Notes under the pieces: model-generated
Database searches by the model: none
Told to the model about the DNA's origin: nothing
Seen by the model: only the letters and a program-made list of their open reading frames with translations
Made by a program: the position numbers and the translations under genes
Origin: Firmicutes bacterium UBA3941
GTDB taxonomy: Bacteria > Bacillota > Clostridia > Caldicoprobacterales > UBA3941
Direction of reading: 5' to 3'
Length of the DNA: 8,028 bases
Assembly (NCBI GenBank): GCA_002385665.1
Contig: DGDX01000067.1
Coordinates: forward strand, 11,911 to 19,938
In this document: positions 5,369 to 8,028 of the stretch, piece by piece
How the letters are laid out: the number at the start of each line of letters is the position of its first letter
Numbering within the stretch: position 1 is the stretch's first letter

Positions 5369-7522
5369 ATGCAGGATATAATTGTGACATTAGCGAAAAA
5401 TTTGGGCGTGAGGGAAAAACAAGTGGAAGATACCATTGCTCTATTAGACGAGGGCAATACCGTTCCCTTTATTGCCAGATACAGAAAGGAAGTTACCGGA
5501 GGATTGGATGATATAAAGCTTCGGGAACTTTTGGACCAGCTTACATATCTACGGAATATGAAGGCCAGGCGGGAAGAAATTATCCGCCTGATAGACGAAC
5601 AGGGTAAGTTAAATCAGGAATTGGTGGATAGGATAAACGGGGCTGTCACCATGACAGAGCTGGAGGATATATACAGGCCTTACAGGCCTAAAAGGCGAAC
5701 CCGGGCTACTATAGCCAGGGAAAAGGGGCTTGAACCCTTGGCGGATTTATTGTTGGCACAGGAGTTAATGGAAGGGGATGTAATGGAAATATCCGCTTCT
5801 TACATAGATCTGGAGAAAGAGGTGACTACTGCCGAGGAGGCCCTGGAGGGGGCAATGGACATCGTGGCAGAAATTCTTTCCGATGATGCGGACCTTAGAA
5901 AAGCCATAAGGGAGTACACCTTTGACCACGGCATACTGGAAGTAAGGGGAGATCCTGAGGAGCAATCGGTCTATGAGATGTACTATGAATATAGTGAAGC
6001 CGTGAAGCGGATTGTACCCCACAGGATCTTGGCCATTAATCGTGGTGAAAAGGAAGGCTTCCTTAGTGTAAGAATAGTTGTAGATGAGCAAGATATGATG
6101 AGCCTAATAGAGGGCAGGGTAGTAACCAATAAGAACAGTATAGTATTTCCCAATATTCAAGTGATAATTGCGGATTCCTATAAGCGGCTCATTGCCCCGT
6201 CCATCGAGCGGGAGATACGCAGCCACCTGACAGAGGTTGCCGAGGAACAGGCCATAAAGGTCTTCGGTGAAAACTTAAAGAACCTCCTTCTGCAGTCTCC
6301 CATAAAGGACCGGATAGTGATGGGTCTGGATCCCGGGTATCGGACCGGAAACAAGGTGGCTGTGGTAGATGGTACCGGTAAGGTATTGGACACCGGAGTT
6401 GCATACATGACCCTGCCCCATCATGATATAGACAAGGCCAAGGAATATTTACGGCATCTAATCGTTAAACACCATGTCAACATAATAGCTATAGGTAACG
6501 GTACGGCATCGAAGGAAACAGAAATAGTGGTGGCTGATCTGTTAAAGGAAATAGACAGCCAGGTCTATTATACAATTGTCAACGAAGCAGGAGCCTCGGT
6601 TTATTCCGCCTCAGCCCTTGGCAGCGAGGAGTTTCCTGAATTTGACGTTGCCTTAAGGAGTGCAATATCCATTGCCAGAAGGCTCCAGGATCCACTGGCG
6701 GAGCTGGTAAAAATTGATCCTAAAGCCATAGGAGTAGGTCAATATCAACATGATGTCAACCAAAAGAGGATGGCGGAAACCCTTCAGGGGGTGGTGGAAG
6801 ACTGTGTAAACAGCGTGGGGGTGGATCTCAATACCGCCTCACCATCATTGCTTCAATATGTTTCCGGAATAAGTAAGACAGTATCCAAGAACATCGTGGC
6901 CTATAGGGTAGAGAATGGGAGGTTTACTTCCCGCAAGGAGCTCCTAAAGGTAAGTAAACTGGGGGCTAAAACCTTTGAGCAATGTGCAGGATTTTTGAGG
7001 GTACCCGGTGCGGCCAATATATTGGACAATACCGCTGTTCATCCCGAATCCTATGAGGCAACGGTTAAACTATTAGAACTAAAGGGATACTCATTGGAGG
7101 ACTTGTCCCAAGAAAATTTAAAAGAGTTACAAAAGGAGATAGAGGAGTGGAATGTAAAAGAGCTATCCTCCACCTTAGGGTTGGGCATCCCAACATTAAA
7201 CGATATTATAGAGGAACTGAAGAAACCGGGAAGGGACCCAAGGGATGAGCTGCCTCAGCCCATACTAAGGAGCGATGTAATGGATATAAACGATTTAAAG
7301 CCCGATATGATCCTTACGGGAACCGTCCGAAATGTGGTGGACTTTGGGGCTTTTGTGGATATAGGGGTGCATCAGGATGGGCTGGTACATATTTCCCAGC
7401 TGGCCGATAGCTATGTAAAGCATCCCATGGACATAGTGCAGGTAGGGGATATAGTAAAGGTAAGGGTTCTAAGCGTAGATGCAGAACGGGGCAGAATCTC
7501 CCTTTCCATGAGGGATATATAG
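5369..7522 (+). CDS. tex: Tex family RNA-binding transcription accessory protein
   Basis: Tex is a cytoplasmic nucleic-acid-binding protein related to eukaryotic Spt6 that influences transcription and, in several bacteria, virulence or toxin gene expression. Its 717 residues are full length for the family. Domain order seen: an N-terminal helical Tex domain with FIARYRKE at about 34-41 and the EDIYRPYRPKRRTRA segment; a YqgF/RNase H-like domain beginning near 315 with GLDPGYRTG and later NEAGASVYSASALG; the conserved block IARRLQDP, then VGQYQHDV; a helix-hairpin-helix region at about 492-545 with GISKTVSKNIV and KLGAKTFEQ; and a C-terminal S1 RNA-binding domain from about 645 with GTVRNVVDFGAFVDIG and GLVHIS, ending the protein. 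ATG 5369 has GGGAG at 5355-5359. It lies 92 bases after the membrane protein gene and 14 bases before the amidohydrolase start, so it may be cotranscribed with the latter. Confidence 0.97.
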   Translation: MQDIIVTLAKNLGVREKQVEDTIALLDEGNTVPFIARYRKEVTGGLDDIKLRELLDQLTYLRNMKARREEIIRLIDEQGKLNQELVDRINGAVTMTELEDIYRPYRPKRRTRATIAREKGLEPLADLLLAQELMEGDVMEISASYIDLEKEVTTAEEALEGAMDIVAEILSDDADLRKAIREYTFDHGILEVRGDPEEQSVYEMYYEYSEAVKRIVPHRILAINRGEKEGFLSVRIVVDEQDMMSLIEGRVVTNKNSIVFPNIQVIIADSYKRLIAPSIEREIRSHLTEVAEEQAIKVFGENLKNLLLQSPIKDRIVMGLDPGYRTGNKVAVVDGTGKVLDTGVAYMTLPHHDIDKAKEYLRHLIVKHHVNIIAIGNGTASKETEIVVADLLKEIDSQVYYTIVNEAGASVYSASALGSEEFPEFDVALRSAISIARRLQDPLAELVKIDPKAIGVGQYQHDVNQKRMAETLQGVVEDCVNSVGVDLNTASPSLLQYVSGISKTVSKNIVAYRVENGRFTSRKELLKVSKLGAKTFEQCAGFLRVPGAANILDNTAVHPESYEATVKLLELKGYSLEDLSQENLKELQKEIEEWNVKELSSTLGLGIPTLNDIIEELKKPGRDPRDELPQPILRSDVMDINDLKPDMILTGTVRNVVDFGAFVDIGVHQDGLVHISQLADSYVKHPMDIVQVGDIVKVRVLSVDAERGRISLSMRDI

Positions 7523-7536
7523 ATGGGGGTAAGAAG

Positions 7537-8028
7537 ATGATTCTAATAAGAAACGGTAAGATTCTCACCATGAACGACAGAATATATGAGATGGGCGATA
7601 TCCTAATTAAAGGAAAGAAGATCCTAGATATAGGAGAAAATCTTGAAGTCCCGAAAGATGCCGAAGTTATCGATGCTAAGGGTATGTGGGTGATGCCGGG
7701 CATAGTGGATGCTCATTGTCATATCGGGATGTGGGAGGATGGGATTGGATTTGAAGGTTCCGACGGTAACGAGGCTACAGATCCTGTTACTCCTGAACTG
7801 AGAGCTATAGATGGAATTAATCCTGAGGACCATTGCTTTCGTGAAGCCAGAGAAAATGGTATTACCACGGTGGTAACAGGGCCGGGTAGTGCCAATGTTA
7901 TTGGGGGTCAGTTTACAGCCCTTAAGACCTATGGCAGACGGGTGGACGATATGGTAATTAAGGAACCCTTGGCATTAAAGGTTGCCTTTGGAGAAAACCC
8001 TAAGTGGGTCTATGACGGACAAAAGAAG
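7537..8028 (+). CDS. Amidohydrolase, COG1228 (imidazolonepropionase-related), 3' end outside window
   Basis: The first 164 codons of a metal-dependent amidohydrolase that continues past the right edge. Seen: a small N-terminal beta domain typical of the superfamily (ILIRNGKILTMND, then ILIKGKKILDIGE); the metal motif PGIVDAHCHIG at residues 54-64 with H60 and H62; and the downstream stretches EGSDGNEATDPVTP, TVVTGPGSANVIGGQF and LKVAFGENPK. These match a group common in Clostridia that is usually annotated simply as amidohydrolase, related to imidazolonepropionase; the remaining catalytic residues lie outside the window. Substrates of this group are not established as far as I know, though a cyclic amide or dipeptide-like bond is plausible. 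ATG 7537 has a GGGGG run at 7524-7528 as a probable ribosome site. The 14-base gap after tex suggests cotranscription. Confidence 0.9.
   Translation, partial: MILIRNGKILTMNDRIYEMGDILIKGKKILDIGENLEVPKDAEVIDAKGMWVMPGIVDAHCHIGMWEDGIGFEGSDGNEATDPVTPELRAIDGINPEDHCFREARENGITTVVTGPGSANVIGGQFTALKTYGRRVDDMVIKEPLALKVAFGENPKWVYDGQKK

Noticed and set aside
7523..7540. Five-codon frame directly after the tex stop, whose TGA overlaps the amidohydrolase ATG
   Set aside because: Too short to support as a gene. Translational coupling is conceivable but nothing beyond the overlap supports it.
7314..7703. 129-residue open frame on the minus strand across the tex/amidohydrolase junction
   Set aside because: Both plus-strand genes are strongly supported; the antisense product is proline/isoleucine-rich with no motif.

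Overview
The window looks like chromosomal DNA from an anaerobic, Clostridia-type Firmicute. The base composition is moderate (low-to-mid 40s % GC by eye), Shine-Dalgarno sequences are strong and purine-rich, and two genes appear to start at TTG. The gene families present (a MinD-like ATPase, an Mrp/NBP35 ATPase with an N-terminal cysteine motif, a NifX/NifB-type cofactor protein, a clostridial-type RNase Z, Tex and a COG1228-type amidohydrolase) are typical of that class. This is a judgement from family resemblance only; there is no rRNA or other strict taxonomic marker.

Left part (1-1794, plus strand): a metal-cluster handling group. It starts inside a MinD/ParA-type P-loop ATPase whose N-terminal half lies outside the window. 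A complete Mrp/NBP35 family Fe-S carrier ATPase follows, then a small dinitrogenase Fe-Mo cofactor-binding (NifX/NifB-type) protein beginning at TTG. The three probably act together in assembling or delivering Fe-S or related cofactors. No nitrogenase genes are visible.

Middle (1831-2808, minus strand): ribonuclease Z, the tRNA 3'-end processing enzyme, convergent with the NifX-type gene and divergent from the next gene. The 297-base divergent intergenic region holds a near-consensus sigma-A promoter (TTGACA, 17 bases, TACAAT) reading rightward. It is followed by a leader of about 180 bases containing two short palindromes and a stem-loop.

Right part (3106-8028, plus strand): four co-directional genes. 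They are an ADP-ribosylglycohydrolase-fold hydrolase with a roughly 100-residue N-terminal extension, a six-helix membrane protein resembling the YjdF/DUF2238 family, the RNA-binding transcription accessory protein Tex, and the start of a COG1228-type amidohydrolase that runs off the right edge. Only the Tex-amidohydrolase pair is tightly spaced (14 bases); the other gaps are about 90-100 bases. I see no convincing rho-independent terminator anywhere.

There is no mobile element, CRISPR array, tRNA, rRNA or obvious defence system. The window reads as mostly ordinary housekeeping and metabolic genes. The points most worth a second look are the substrate of the ADP-ribosylglycohydrolase-like enzyme and its leader, the charged and histidine residues at the membrane segments of the YjdF-like protein, and the compact cofactor-carrier cluster.
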